Shown piece by piece: positions 1 through 9,359 of a DNA stretch of 64,000 nt. The translations under genes and the position numbers were made by a program. The notes below the pieces were generated by a model. That model worked only from the letters and a program-made list of their open reading frames with translations, had not been told where the DNA came from and searched no databases. Within the stretch, counting starts at the first letter, position 1. Every line of letters begins with the position of its first letter. Source of the stretch: an uncultured Flavobacteriaceae bacterium (GTDB lineage Bacteria; Bacteroidota; Bacteroidia; Flavobacteriales; Flavobacteriaceae); contig CALTAJ010000001.1 in the NCBI GenBank assembly GCA_943842245.1, forward strand, positions 372,001-436,000, given 5' to 3'.

Positions 1-1
1 T

Positions 2-1064
2 CTTCAGAAATTAGCTACTCATCATAGAAAAATATTGAATATTCCAATTATTGCTATTACAGGAAGCAATGGTAAGACAACTACTAAAGAATTGATTCGT
101 GAAGTCCTTTCTAAAAAATTTAATGTTCTTGCTACAAAAGGAAATTTTAATAATCACATTGGCGTCCCTTTGACACTCCTTAAATTAACCAAAAAACATG
201 AAATTGGAATAATCGAGATGGGAGCTAATCATTTAAGTGAAATACAATTACTTAGTGATATTTCTCTTCCCAATTGGGGATATATTACAAATTTTGGAAA
301 AGCTCATCTAGAAGGTTTTGGGGGTAAAGAGGGAGTGATACAGGGAAAATCTGAATTATACAAACACCTTGTCCTCAATGACGGCCAAATTCTAATCAAT
401 GGTAATGATCCTGAACAAGTAAAGCAAACCAGAAACCAAAAAGTAATTCAATTTGGTAGTCAAGAAATTCATGATTTTAAAATAAATTTCACTTCAAAAA
501 ATAGTGGAATTCAACTCGAATTCCAAGGACTAAATTTTAAAAGTCCTCTACATGGAGATTATAATTTGACCAATATTGCAGCATCAATTGCTTTTGGAGT
601 AATCTTTAAGGTTAAATTAATTAATATTCAAAATGCTATTGTCAGAGTATCAGTCAGAAAATAATCGTTCCCAAAAGTTGAAAATTGGTAATGTTGAATA
701 CGTTTTAGATGCTTACAATGCAAATCCAAGTAGTATGGAAGCTGCTTTAAAAGCTTTTTCAGAAAATAAATCTAATTCTAAAACAGTTATTTTAGGCGAT
801 ATGCTAGAATTGGGAATTTATAGTAAAGAAGAACATGAAAATATACTAAAGCTTTGTCTTGAATATAAATTTAACAATATTTTTACTATAGGGAATCATT
901 TTAATACTACATCAATTAAAGCTAAGGAGATAATTAAATTTGAAAGAATAGAGGTATTTAAAAAATATTTAAAAAAACAAAATATTCTATTTGATTTTGT
1001 CTTAATCAAAGGTTCACGTGCTCTCAAATTAGAGGATTTGATCCCATTTTTAAAATCAAAATAA
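2..1064 (+). CDS. murF: MurF, UDP-MurNAc-tripeptide:D-Ala-D-Ala ligase (5' partial, apparent frameshift)
   Basis: MurF adds D-Ala-D-Ala to the UDP-MurNAc tripeptide in the cytoplasm, the last soluble step of peptidoglycan precursor synthesis. The reading frame is open to the left window edge, so the N-terminus is missing. Visible are the ATP loop ITGSNGKTTTK, the EMGANH segment, DAYNANPSS and ILGDMLELG. The frame in use from the edge stops at 664, while the rest of the protein (from about ENNRSQ) continues in another frame that is open from about 633 to 1064. One extra base near 638-645 would explain this. As murF is essential, a sequence error is more likely than a true pseudogene. The ddl gene at 38.9 kb supplies its dipeptide substrate. 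Confidence 0.93.
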
Positions 1065-1069
1065 TTTTA

Positions 1070-1330
1070 ATGTATAGAGGATTCCTTATTCTGGTGATAT
1101 CAATACTTTTTTTAAAATGTGAGAAGTCTGATGATCGGTGTGGAATTATTATTCAAAAGGTAGAGATACAGACAACATTGTATTTTGTTTTGCAAACAGA
1201 TGAATATATAAATTATTACAATAATCCTGGCCAGCCAAATCTTCCTGATGATGGAGTAAGGCAAGGTATTGTAACAAGAGAAGCTTACGATAAATTTGAA
1301 ATTGGTGAGAAGTATTGTTCTGAAATATGA
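1070..1330 (+). CDS. Small predicted lipoprotein, unknown function
   Basis: An 86-residue protein that starts five bases after murF, in the same direction. The N-terminus MYRGFLILVISILFLKCEK has a short hydrophobic core followed by a cysteine, which fits a lipoprotein signal peptide with cleavage before the Cys. The mature part has three further cysteines and no motif I recognise. It ends convergently, four bases from the acs stop codon. The frame and the signal-like start support a real gene. No function is assigned. Confidence 0.6.
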   Translation: MYRGFLILVISILFLKCEKSDDRCGIIIQKVEIQTTLYFVLQTDEYINYYNNPGQPNLPDDGVRQGIVTREAYDKFEIGEKYCSEI

Positions 1331-1334
1331 ACTC

Positions 1335-3236
1335 TTATTTTATGTTTGCCCCTTGTATTATTTCATTTACAACCTCTGGATTAAGAAATGTTGATGTATC
1401 TCCTAAATTAGTGAAATCTTTACTAGCTAACTTTCTCAATATTCGACGCATTATTTTTCCTGATCTAGTTTTAGGTAATCCAGAAACTATTTGTACTTGA
1501 TCAGGTTTTGCAATAGGGCCAATAATTTTTCGAACTGTATCTTTTATTTCCTCAATCAAACTCTCCTGTGATCGACCTTCCATATCACAAATTACATATG
1601 CATAAATTCCCTGTCCTTTTATTTCATGGGGATAACCTACCACGGCTGACTCGATTACTTTAGGATGCTCGTTAATAGCATTTTCAACTTCAGCTGTCCC
1701 CATACGATGGCCTGATACATTCATCACATCATCAACTCGTCCAAGTATTCGCAAGTAACCATCGTGATCTCGTTTTGCACCATCTCCTGTAAAATACATT
1801 CCAGGATAAGTGGAAAAATAAGTATCCTTACAGCGTTTATGGTCACCATATGTAGTTCTAATCATAGAGGGCCAAGGAAACTTGACACAAAGATTCCCCT
1901 CTACATTATTTCCAACCAATTCATTTCCTTCAGCGTCTAAAATAATTGGCTGTATTCCAGGCAATGGCAAAGAGGCGTGTGCTGGTTTATTGGGAGTAAT
2001 CCCAGCCAAAGCTGAAATCATTATACCGCCAGTTTCTGTCTGCCACCAAGTATCAACCAAAGGACAATTTCCTTTTCCAATATGGTCATGATACCAATGC
2101 CAAGCTTCTTCATTAATTGGTTCACCAACAGACCCAATGACCTTCAAGGAACTTAAATCGTATGGTTCTAAGGGCTCCAAACCATAAGCTTGAAGTGCTC
2201 GAATCGCTGTAGGTGCAGTATAAAATTGATTTACTTTATACTTATCTATAATTTCCCAAAAACGTCCAGGATGAGGATAGGTAGGAACTCCCTCGAACAT
2301 AAGTGTTGTTGCACCGCTTAACAAGGGCCCATAAATTATATATGAATGCCCAGTGATCCATCCAATATCAGCAGTACACCAATAAATATCATTTTGTTCA
2401 TATTGAAATACATTTAAGAAAGAATATTGTGTATAAACCATATACCCTCCAATGGAGTGAACTACCCCTTTAGGCTTTCCAGTGGAACCTGAGGTATATA
2501 AAATAAATAAAAGGTCTTCTGCATCTAAAGTAGCAGCTTGATGATCTATACTTTGACCCTCTATGACTTCATGCCACCACAAATCTCTGCCTAGTCTCAT
2601 TTGAACCTCTGCATTTGTTCTTTTACAAACAATAACTTTTTCAATAGAAATAGTTTTTTCAAGAGCTTCATCGACTACTGACTTAACAGCAATATTTTTT
2701 GCGCCTCTATAGTTTCCATCAGATGTTATTACAATCTTTGCTTTACAGTCATTTATTCTGTCAGCAAGTGCCGAAGATGAAAATCCAGCAAAAACTACAG
2801 AATGAACAGCCCCAATTCTTGCACAAGCAAGCATTGCTATAGCAGCCTCTGGAATCATTGGCATATAAATTATAACTCTATCTCCTTTTTGGACTCCTTG
2901 CGATTCTAAGGCATTTGAAAACTGGCAAGTACGATCAAAAAGTTCCTTGTATGTTATATGAAGAGCTTTTTCATTAACATCATTTGGTTCCCAGATTATT
3001 GCCGTTTTATCTCCATGGGTAAAAAGGTGACGTTCAAAAATATTTTCAGTAATATTCAGTTTTGCATTTTCAAACCAGCGAATTTCGGGGTTTTCAAAAT
3101 TCCACGATAAAACTTTATCCCAAGGCTTCTGCCAATGAAAAGATTCTGCAATTCTACTCCAAAACTTTTCAGGTTGGTGAACACTTTTCTGATATTCATG
3201 AATATAACCTGATAGCGATTGTATTTTATTATTCAT
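1335..3236 (-). CDS. acs: Acetyl-CoA synthetase (AMP-forming)
   Basis: The 633-residue protein converts acetate, ATP and CoA to acetyl-CoA through an acetyl-AMP intermediate. Family signatures are all present: the phosphate loop YTSGSTGKPKG, the acetate-pocket segment VDTWWQTETGG, the hinge region TGDGAKRDHDGYLRILGRVDD shortened here to its GRVDD end, SGHRMGTAEVE, and the C-terminal PKTRSGKIMRR with the catalytic lysine that is the known acetylation site in this family. Length is close to that of E. coli Acs. It is the last gene of a likely three-gene operon, 24 bases behind a Na+/solute symporter, which points to acetate scavenging. Confidence 0.97.
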   Translation of the reverse strand: MNNKIQSLSGYIHEYQKSVHQPEKFWSRIAESFHWQKPWDKVLSWNFENPEIRWFENAKLNITENIFERHLFTHGDKTAIIWEPNDVNEKALHITYKELFDRTCQFSNALESQGVQKGDRVIIYMPMIPEAAIAMLACARIGAVHSVVFAGFSSSALADRINDCKAKIVITSDGNYRGAKNIAVKSVVDEALEKTISIEKVIVCKRTNAEVQMRLGRDLWWHEVIEGQSIDHQAATLDAEDLLFILYTSGSTGKPKGVVHSIGGYMVYTQYSFLNVFQYEQNDIYWCTADIGWITGHSYIIYGPLLSGATTLMFEGVPTYPHPGRFWEIIDKYKVNQFYTAPTAIRALQAYGLEPLEPYDLSSLKVIGSVGEPINEEAWHWYHDHIGKGNCPLVDTWWQTETGGIMISALAGITPNKPAHASLPLPGIQPIILDAEGNELVGNNVEGNLCVKFPWPSMIRTTYGDHKRCKDTYFSTYPGMYFTGDGAKRDHDGYLRILGRVDDVMNVSGHRMGTAEVENAINEHPKVIESAVVGYPHEIKGQGIYAYVICDMEGRSQESLIEEIKDTVRKIIGPIAKPDQVQIVSGLPKTRSGKIMRRILRKLASKDFTNLGDTSTFLNPEVVNEIIQGANIK

Positions 3237-3260
3237 TTTGGATAGTAATTTAAATTGTTT

Positions 3261-4958
3261 TTAATGAACCGATCTGTTTAAACTAGTCGAACCTCTTGGA
3301 GTTCGGATTCGCTCTGTCAACTCTTGAACTTCTTTAGGTGGTGGAGCAGTGAATCTTGAAACTAAAATAGCTATTATAAAATTAAAAAGCATCCCAAGAG
3401 TTCCAATGCCTTCAGGCGAAATTCCGAACCAATAATCTTCAGGCAAACCAGATCCACCTAATTGTGGTTTAAAGTAAATAATATAAGTTGCGGTAAATAA
3501 AATTCCTGTTATCATTCCTGATACAGCTCCTTCACGATTCATCCGCTTATCAAAAATTCCTAATATAATTGCAGGAAAAAATGATGAGGCTGCTAAACCA
3601 AAAGCTAAAGCTACAACCTGGGCCACAAAGCCTGGTGGATTTAGTCCGGCTAAGCCAGCAGCAACTACAGCAACTGCAATCGCAACACGAGCAGCAAAAA
3701 GTTCACCTTTCTCACTGATATTAGGTTGCAAATAATTTTTTAATAAATCATGAGATATTGAAGTAGATATAACAAGCAGAAGGCCTGCAGCTGTTGAAAG
3801 TGCTGCTGCTAAACCTCCAGCTACTACAAGACCAATTACCCAGGGTGGCAGATCAGCAATCTCAGGATTAGCTAGAACAATAATATCTTGATCTACTTTT
3901 AATTCATTATTAGTCGTATCTGATACATATTGAATTTTACCATCTCCATTTTTATCATCAAAAGTCAGTAAGCCTGTTTTTTCCCAATTAGAAAACCAGC
4001 TTGGAGCATTTTTATAGGGTGTTTCTGATAAAGTATTAATTAGATTTGTTCTAGCAAAAACAGCTACTGCTGGAGCTGTGGTGTAAAGAATTGCGATAAA
4101 TAATAGTGCCCATCCTGCAGAAATTCGCGCATCTTTAACTCTTGGAACTGTAAAAAAGCGAACAATTACGTGGGGTAAACCAGCTGTCCCAAACATTAGA
4201 GCTCCAGTTATAAAAAACATATTAATCAGATTATCCTTATTAACCTTTGTGTAGGCATCAAATCCTAAATCTACTGAGAGCTGATTTAATTTTTCTAAAA
4301 GATAAACACCGTCGGTTCCTTTAGACCCAAAGCCAACTTGAGGAATCGGATTTCCAGTCATCTGTAAAGAAATAAAAATAGCAGGAACTGTAAAAGCAAA
4401 AATTAAAACACAAAATTGAGCAACTTGAGTATAGGTAATTCCTTTCATGCCTCCTAATACTGCATAAAAAAATACGATTCCAATTCCAATAAGGACTCCA
4501 GTATCAAATGGAACATTAAGAAAACGTGCAAAAGCGACACCTACTCCTTTCATTTGACCTACAACATATGTAAAGGAAACAAATAATGCACAAATCAAAG
4601 CGACCAAGCGTGCATTTTTGGAATAATAGCGTTCTCCTATAAAATCAGGTACAGTAAATTTTCCAAATTTTCTTAAATAAGGGGCTAATAAAAGAGCTAA
4701 AAGGACATATCCTCCTGTCCAACCCATTAAGTATTGTCCACCAGAAAAACCCATAAAAGCAATTAAACCTGTCATGGACAAAAAAGAGGCTGCTGACATC
4801 CAATCTGCAGCAGTAGCCATTCCATTTGCTATAGGATTTATACCTCCCCCAGCAACATAAAATTCTTTTGTAGAACCTGCTCTAGAGACAATCGCAATTA
4901 TTATATATATAAAAAATGTAAGCCCTACCAAAAGATAGGTCCAAGTTTGTGCGCTCAT
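3261..4958 (-). CDS. Sodium:solute symporter, acetate permease-like (SSS family)
   Basis: A 565-residue polytopic membrane protein of the SSS family. It opens with a hydrophobic segment and then the SSS-type stretch KEFYVAGGGINPIANGMA, followed by AADWMSAASFLSM, and has about 13 hydrophobic segments. The loop near residues 300-370 is hydrophilic and Asp-rich (DDKNGDGK). It lies between a DUF4212 small protein upstream (15-base gap) and acs downstream. The DUF4212 pairing is typical of ActP-like and VC_2705-type symporters. The likely substrate is acetate or another short monocarboxylate, inferred from the neighbour acs and not from the sequence alone. Confidence 0.9.
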   Translation of the reverse strand: MSAQTWTYLLVGLTFFIYIIIAIVSRAGSTKEFYVAGGGINPIANGMATAADWMSAASFLSMTGLIAFMGFSGGQYLMGWTGGYVLLALLLAPYLRKFGKFTVPDFIGERYYSKNARLVALICALFVSFTYVVGQMKGVGVAFARFLNVPFDTGVLIGIGIVFFYAVLGGMKGITYTQVAQFCVLIFAFTVPAIFISLQMTGNPIPQVGFGSKGTDGVYLLEKLNQLSVDLGFDAYTKVNKDNLINMFFITGALMFGTAGLPHVIVRFFTVPRVKDARISAGWALLFIAILYTTAPAVAVFARTNLINTLSETPYKNAPSWFSNWEKTGLLTFDDKNGDGKIQYVSDTTNNELKVDQDIIVLANPEIADLPPWVIGLVVAGGLAAALSTAAGLLLVISTSISHDLLKNYLQPNISEKGELFAARVAIAVAVVAAGLAGLNPPGFVAQVVALAFGLAASSFFPAIILGIFDKRMNREGAVSGMITGILFTATYIIYFKPQLGGSGLPEDYWFGISPEGIGTLGMLFNFIIAILVSRFTAPPPKEVQELTERIRTPRGSTSLNRSVH

Positions 4959-4973
4959 AATTATTATTGAAAA

Positions 4974-5228
4974 TTAAATTTCATCAACATCAAATTTTTT
5001 ATCAAGTTTATTCATTAAATAAACGTAGACAAAAATTAAAATAACAAATACATAGATTGATCCTTGATGGGCAAACCAGAAACCCAAGGGAAATCCAGCT
5101 ATATAAAATTGATTAAGTGTATCTGCTAAAAGGATTCCAAAAAGAAATGAAACTGTAAACCAAATTGAAAGAAGTATGCCTAGGTATTTAAGGTTTATTT
5201 TCCAATAGGAAATTGACTTTTTACTCAT
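4974..5228 (-). CDS. DUF4212 small membrane protein, symporter partner
   Basis: An 84-residue protein with two transmembrane segments (about residues 14-34 and 56-74). The sequence around FGILLADTLNQF and GFPLGFWFAHQGSIYVFV matches the DUF4212 family, which is encoded immediately upstream of SSS-family acetate-type symporters and is thought to be a small subunit of them. It is the first gene of the operon DUF4212, symporter, acs. No clear TAnnTTTG promoter was identified in the 140 bases upstream. Confidence 0.9.
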   Translation of the reverse strand: MSKKSISYWKINLKYLGILLSIWFTVSFLFGILLADTLNQFYIAGFPLGFWFAHQGSIYVFVILIFVYVYLMNKLDKKFDVDEI

Positions 5229-5370
5229 TACTAAGTTTAATTTATTGGTATATTAATATTGTAAAGATATTTTATCATTGATTAATCTAAAAAAATTAAA
5301 TTCAAAAAAAATAATCATATACTATCTCTATATTTTATAATACGTCCAGTGTTTTTTAAACCCTATTTAA

Positions 5371-5769
5371 TTAATTCTCATACGGAATATTTGACCTAAA
5401 TGTTCTATTAATCCAATCATAAGAATGCCTCATAAAAGTATTTTTGTAAGAGTCATTATAATAAGAATTTGCTCCAACTAGATAATTTATAGGTTGAACT
5501 GCTCCATAATTATTTTTGATTAATATATTGAATTCAATATCCTGCTTTTTATTTTGATTTTTTTCAAGAATTTGATTCATATCTGAAAGTATTTGACGAA
5601 TCAAAAGGGTTGCCTCCAAATGATAATACTCGCTGTCGTTTGAAGTTTGGAATGGGAGTTCGGAAGGGTAACTTAAATAAACAGTTTGTTTTTGAGCAAA
5701 TAATGATGAAAAACAAAATAAACCTAACAAGATTAAAATTGAAAATCGTTTTGTGGATTTAAGATTCAT
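5371..5769 (-). CDS. Secreted protein of unknown function
   Basis: A 132-residue protein with a clear Sec signal peptide: positively charged start, hydrophobic core LILLGLFCFSSLFA and likely cleavage before Gln-Lys. The mature part is rich in Tyr and Asn, with no recognised motif or cysteine. It stands alone between the acetate operon and the divergent amidohydrolase. The intergenic regions on both sides are AT-rich and show no other gene. Function unknown. Confidence 0.6.
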   Translation of the reverse strand: MNLKSTKRFSILILLGLFCFSSLFAQKQTVYLSYPSELPFQTSNDSEYYHLEATLLIRQILSDMNQILEKNQNKKQDIEFNILIKNNYGAVQPINYLVGANSYYNDSYKNTFMRHSYDWINRTFRSNIPYEN

Positions 5770-5955
5770 ATCTGATAAATATTAATTTTTTAAAAATAGG
5801 GAAACATTATCAATTAAGTAGTAAAATTTTATTGTTAAAAATTATTCAAAGCCTATAAAAAACTCGATTTTTCAAGAATACAATAATAAGTTTTTAAGTA
5901 ATTAAGTTTATTATCTTTAATTAAATTTTAGGAAAAGTTTAATTTAAAATATCCC

Positions 5956-7437
5956 ATGAAGAATAAATTTAATTCAGCTTGTAATTATTTCTTTTCCAAT
6001 TTCTGGTTGAAAAAAATATTTCCTACAATAGTATTATTTCAAATTATAGCTTGTTCGAATGAGGGACTGTTTTTTGAAGATGCTTATGTAATAGAGAACG
6101 TTGGGATAATCGATCCGATTGACGGATTAGAACTGAATATGTCTGTGGTTATTAAAGAAAATAAAATTTTAGATATTTTTAAAACAAGAGAAATGGTACT
6201 TTCTCCAAAAAATAAAGTATACAAAGGCACTAATAAATTTATAATTCCAGGTTTATGGGATTCACATATACATTTCGCTTTTGAAAAAGATCTTGCAACA
6301 TCAATGCCTAATTTATTCTTATACCATGGAATTACAAGTTTAAGAGATACCGGAGGTGAATTTGATTTTGTAAATAAATTCAAACAAGAGGCAATTAGTA
6401 ATCCCAAAACAAAAAGTAGAGTCAAAATTGCAGGACCATTAATTGACGGGAAATTTAATGTTTATGATGGCAGTAATATCTACTTCCCTAAATTATCAAT
6501 ACAAAATATCGATAATAATCAGTTAGAACGAAACGTTAGGCTTTTAATTGATAAAAAAGTAGATTTCTTAAAGGCTTATGAAATGTTAAGTCCGGCTCAA
6601 TTTAAGATGTTATCCAATCTTGCTAAAGAAAATAATTTAAAGCTTACTGGTCATGTTCCACTTAGTATGAGCGTTATAGAAGCTTCGAATTTGGGTTTAA
6701 ACAGTATGGAACATCTAAGAAATTTAGAGCTTTCAATGACCAAAATGTCTGAAAAGCTTTTCCAAGAAAGAAAAAACCTCTTGTTAAATAAATCATCCAT
6801 TAAAGGCTCTGAGCTAAGATCCTTAATTCATAGTAAACAACGAATGAAATCAATTAATGATTTAGATTCAATCAAGATTAATAATGTTATCGACGCATTA
6901 ATTAAAAATGATGTATGGCAAATACCTACACTGATTTTATACAAGAATTTTGCAAACAAAACATTTAAAAATCCGGATTATTTGCAATTTTTGAATTTAC
7001 TTCCTGAAGAAAGAAAAGAAGTATGGATTAAAAAAATTAATGCTATAGACAACGTTATAAATAAGGATGTCGTTGAATATACTGTATGGTCAAAAAAAAT
7101 GGTTGACTTCATGCATGATAGGGGTATATCTTTTATGGCAGGCACTGATACTCCTATTGGTTTTTTAATACCTGGACTAAGTTTACATCAAGAAATTCAA
7201 GAATTATATGAATCAGGCTTATCAGAATTAGAGGCTATTCAAACTGCAACTATCAATCCAGCTAAATATTTTAATCTTGAGAATTCTTTAGGTAGAATTA
7301 AATCAGGTTTTATTGCAGACTTAATTATTCTTGATAAAAATCCCCTTGAAAGTATTTCTAATACGAAATCAATTCATGCGGTCATTAAAGAAGGTCATTT
7401 AATGAATCGGTCTTATCTTGATTCCTTAATGAAATAA
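5956..7437 (+). CDS. Lipoprotein amidohydrolase (imidazolonepropionase-like)
   Basis: A 493-residue metal-dependent hydrolase of the amidohydrolase superfamily. The N-terminus has a hydrophobic stretch ending in IIACSN, consistent with a lipoprotein signal, so it should work outside the cytoplasmic membrane. Metal-site motifs are visible: DSHIHF (HxH), FLKAYE with the candidate carbamylated lysine, LTGHVPL, SMEHLRN and MAGTDTP with the catalytic aspartate. The C-terminal GRIKSGFIADLIILDKNP is the usual closing beta-sandwich segment. Secreted members of this group often act on dipeptides (Xaa-Pro) or cyclic amides. The exact substrate cannot be read from the sequence. Confidence 0.88.
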   Translation: MKNKFNSACNYFFSNFWLKKIFPTIVLFQIIACSNEGLFFEDAYVIENVGIIDPIDGLELNMSVVIKENKILDIFKTREMVLSPKNKVYKGTNKFIIPGLWDSHIHFAFEKDLATSMPNLFLYHGITSLRDTGGEFDFVNKFKQEAISNPKTKSRVKIAGPLIDGKFNVYDGSNIYFPKLSIQNIDNNQLERNVRLLIDKKVDFLKAYEMLSPAQFKMLSNLAKENNLKLTGHVPLSMSVIEASNLGLNSMEHLRNLELSMTKMSEKLFQERKNLLLNKSSIKGSELRSLIHSKQRMKSINDLDSIKINNVIDALIKNDVWQIPTLILYKNFANKTFKNPDYLQFLNLLPEERKEVWIKKINAIDNVINKDVVEYTVWSKKMVDFMHDRGISFMAGTDTPIGFLIPGLSLHQEIQELYESGLSELEAIQTATINPAKYFNLENSLGRIKSGFIADLIILDKNPLESISNTKSIHAVIKEGHLMNRSYLDSLMK

Positions 7438-7489
7438 TTCATAATCTTTAAAAAAAGAAGATTGAATCTAATTTTAATTTTCGGTGTTA

Positions 7490-7942
7490 ATGAGAAAAAT
7501 ACTAAAAAATGTAACTATTTACTCTCTAGGCTTATTTTATCTAGTTATTGGTATAAAGCATTTTACCAATCTAGATTTTTTTCTTATCATAGTTCCTCCA
7601 TACATACCTTTTCCTGAATTTATGGTTTATACTTCAGGAATCTTTGAAATTCTATTTGGTTTTTTACTCATCCTTAAGAATACACGTAAATATGCAGCTA
7701 TAGGATTAATTTTTTTATTAATAGCTGTATTTCCAGCAAATATTTATCTATTTAAATCAGATATAGCACAAAATATTTACAATATAACTAAGCAGCAAGC
7801 CTTAATTAGGTTACCATTTCAAATTCCTTTAATATTAATTGCTTATTGGCATTCTAAAGAAGAAACTTCAAAAGAATTTGATCTTATATGCATGATTGTA
7901 TTTATTCCAACAATGGTTTATTTTTTATCTTTAAGCTTGTAG
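7490..7942 (+). CDS. DoxX-like small membrane protein
   Basis: About 150 residues with four hydrophobic segments, beginning MRKILKNVTIYSLGLFYL and containing the KHF and PPYIPFPEF segments typical of DoxX/MauE-like proteins of Bacteroidota. I start it at the ATG at 7490 rather than at an in-frame GTG two codons earlier. It follows the amidohydrolase on the same strand. DoxX-like proteins are poorly characterised inner-membrane proteins with proposed redox roles. No specific role can be assigned here. Confidence 0.75.
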   Translation: MRKILKNVTIYSLGLFYLVIGIKHFTNLDFFLIIVPPYIPFPEFMVYTSGIFEILFGFLLILKNTRKYAAIGLIFLLIAVFPANIYLFKSDIAQNIYNITKQQALIRLPFQIPLILIAYWHSKEETSKEFDLICMIVFIPTMVYFLSLSL

Positions 7943-7969
7943 ATTAGTAATCTAAATTAAAATTATTCG

Positions 7970-8990
7970 ATGCGCATTTTATTGATTTTACTTCTAATTT
8001 TTGGAATTTCTTCAGGTCAGAATCTAATTGAAATAGAAAAAATTGTCCTCCATGTAATGTATCAAAAAATAAGCTTGATTATGTAAAATCTCAATGGTTA
8101 AGTTTTGCACCCGGTGATCTTATAAAGGTAAATTCTTTAACTCAAAAAAATATTCTCCTTCAAATGTCTTTTTCAATAATAATTGGACAACAAATAAAAA
8201 ATTATTATATGTTGATCAAGATAAGGTTGAAGGATTTAAAATGCAACGATATGAAATTAATCCATGGTGGATGAAAAAGGGTTTAGATCCTTGGAGTGAC
8301 TCTCCACATTGGGGATGGAAAGGTCAGTATAAGGAGCCTAACCATAATTTTGATGAATGTGTTGATGATAGATTAAGATGGATGTGTGGGTATTCATTTG
8401 TTGTTGATTTGCCAACTAATTATAGTAAGGATGTAAAGTATCCCTTACTTATTTTTTTACATGGAACAGTAAAATCAAAAAAAATGACATTTTACCATAG
8501 AGAAAAAATTAGAACTGAAATATTCAGCCCTCAAAATGATCCATTTGTTTATGCAGCTCCGATTAAATTAGAAATTGACTGGGATCCAAAAAAGATTAAA
8601 GATGTCATTGAAAATATAAAAAATAATATAAATATAGACCCTGAAAGGATATATTTAACTGGATTAAGTATGGGTGGGCGGGGTTCTTTTATAGTTGCCT
8701 CTGAACTTACGAAAACATTTTCTGCAATCATGGCTGTATTCCCGCATCATGGTCCCTATAGTTACATTAAGCTTGCACACAAACTTAAAAAATTACCAAT
8801 TCTAATTACCCACGGCGAAATAGATAAAGTTTCTTCATTTCAAGTTTCTAAAAAAATGTCAGATTCACTAAAATCGTTGGGTGGAAATGTGATTTTTAAA
8901 CCAAGGAGAAACATAGGTCATAATTCGTGGTATGAGCCATATAAAGATTCTACAAATATTAAATGGCTTTTATCTTGGAAAAAAGAATAA
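7970..8990 (+). CDS. Secreted alpha/beta-hydrolase esterase, split by two apparent frameshifts
   Basis: An esterase of the phospholipase/carboxylesterase type. An intact frame covers 8241-8990 with LLIFLHGTVKS, the nucleophile elbow GLSMGGRGSF, the Asp region ITHGEIDKVSS and the catalytic His in IGHNSW. Upstream, a signal peptide starts at ATG 7970 (MRILLILLLIFGISSGQ). Reading continues into coding-like sequence (KNCPPCNVSKNK, then WLSFAPGDLIK) only after a one-base shift near 8040 in an A run, and joins the main frame after a second shift near 8122-8127. Both fit one missing A. The full product would be about 340 residues. Sequence error or recent decay are both possible. Confidence 0.75.
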
Positions 8991-9008
8991 AGTTATTTGA
9001 TAATAATT

Positions 9009-9347
9009 CTAATTTAGAGATTCTCCTCCTTTTTCTCCAGTTCGAATCCTATAGGCTTCTTCAACGGGTAAAATAAATATCTTACCATCACCTACATTAT
9101 CAGTTGCAGCTGATTTAAGAATTGCATCTATAGTTTTTTGCACAAAATTATCATTAACAACTATAGAAAGAAATCTTCGTTGTATCTCAGAAGTGCTATA
9201 GGAAATTCCTCTGTATACATGACCCTCTTTTTCATTTCCAACTCCTGTTACATCCCAATAACTGAAAAAATTCACTTCTACATCATGTAAAGCTTCTTTC
9301 ACCTCAGCGAACTTTGATTTACGAATTACTGCCTCAATTTTTTTCAT
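9009..9347 (-). CDS. PII nitrogen-regulatory protein (GlnB/GlnK type)
   Basis: The 112-residue PII trimer subunit senses 2-oxoglutarate and ATP/ADP and controls the ammonium channel. Visible are the start MKKIEAVIRKSKF, the T-loop with VYRGISY (both conserved tyrosines, including the position uridylylated in enterobacteria), the B-loop TDNVGDGKIFI and the C-terminal RIRTGEKG. It lies 12 bases downstream of amt in the same operon, the classic glnK-amtB pairing in reversed order, so its main partner is surely that transporter. Confidence 0.96.
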   Translation of the reverse strand: MKKIEAVIRKSKFAEVKEALHDVEVNFFSYWDVTGVGNEKEGHVYRGISYSTSEIQRRFLSIVVNDNFVQKTIDAILKSAATDNVGDGKIFILPVEEAYRIRTGEKGGESLN

Positions 9348-9359
9348 CTTTAATTTGTT

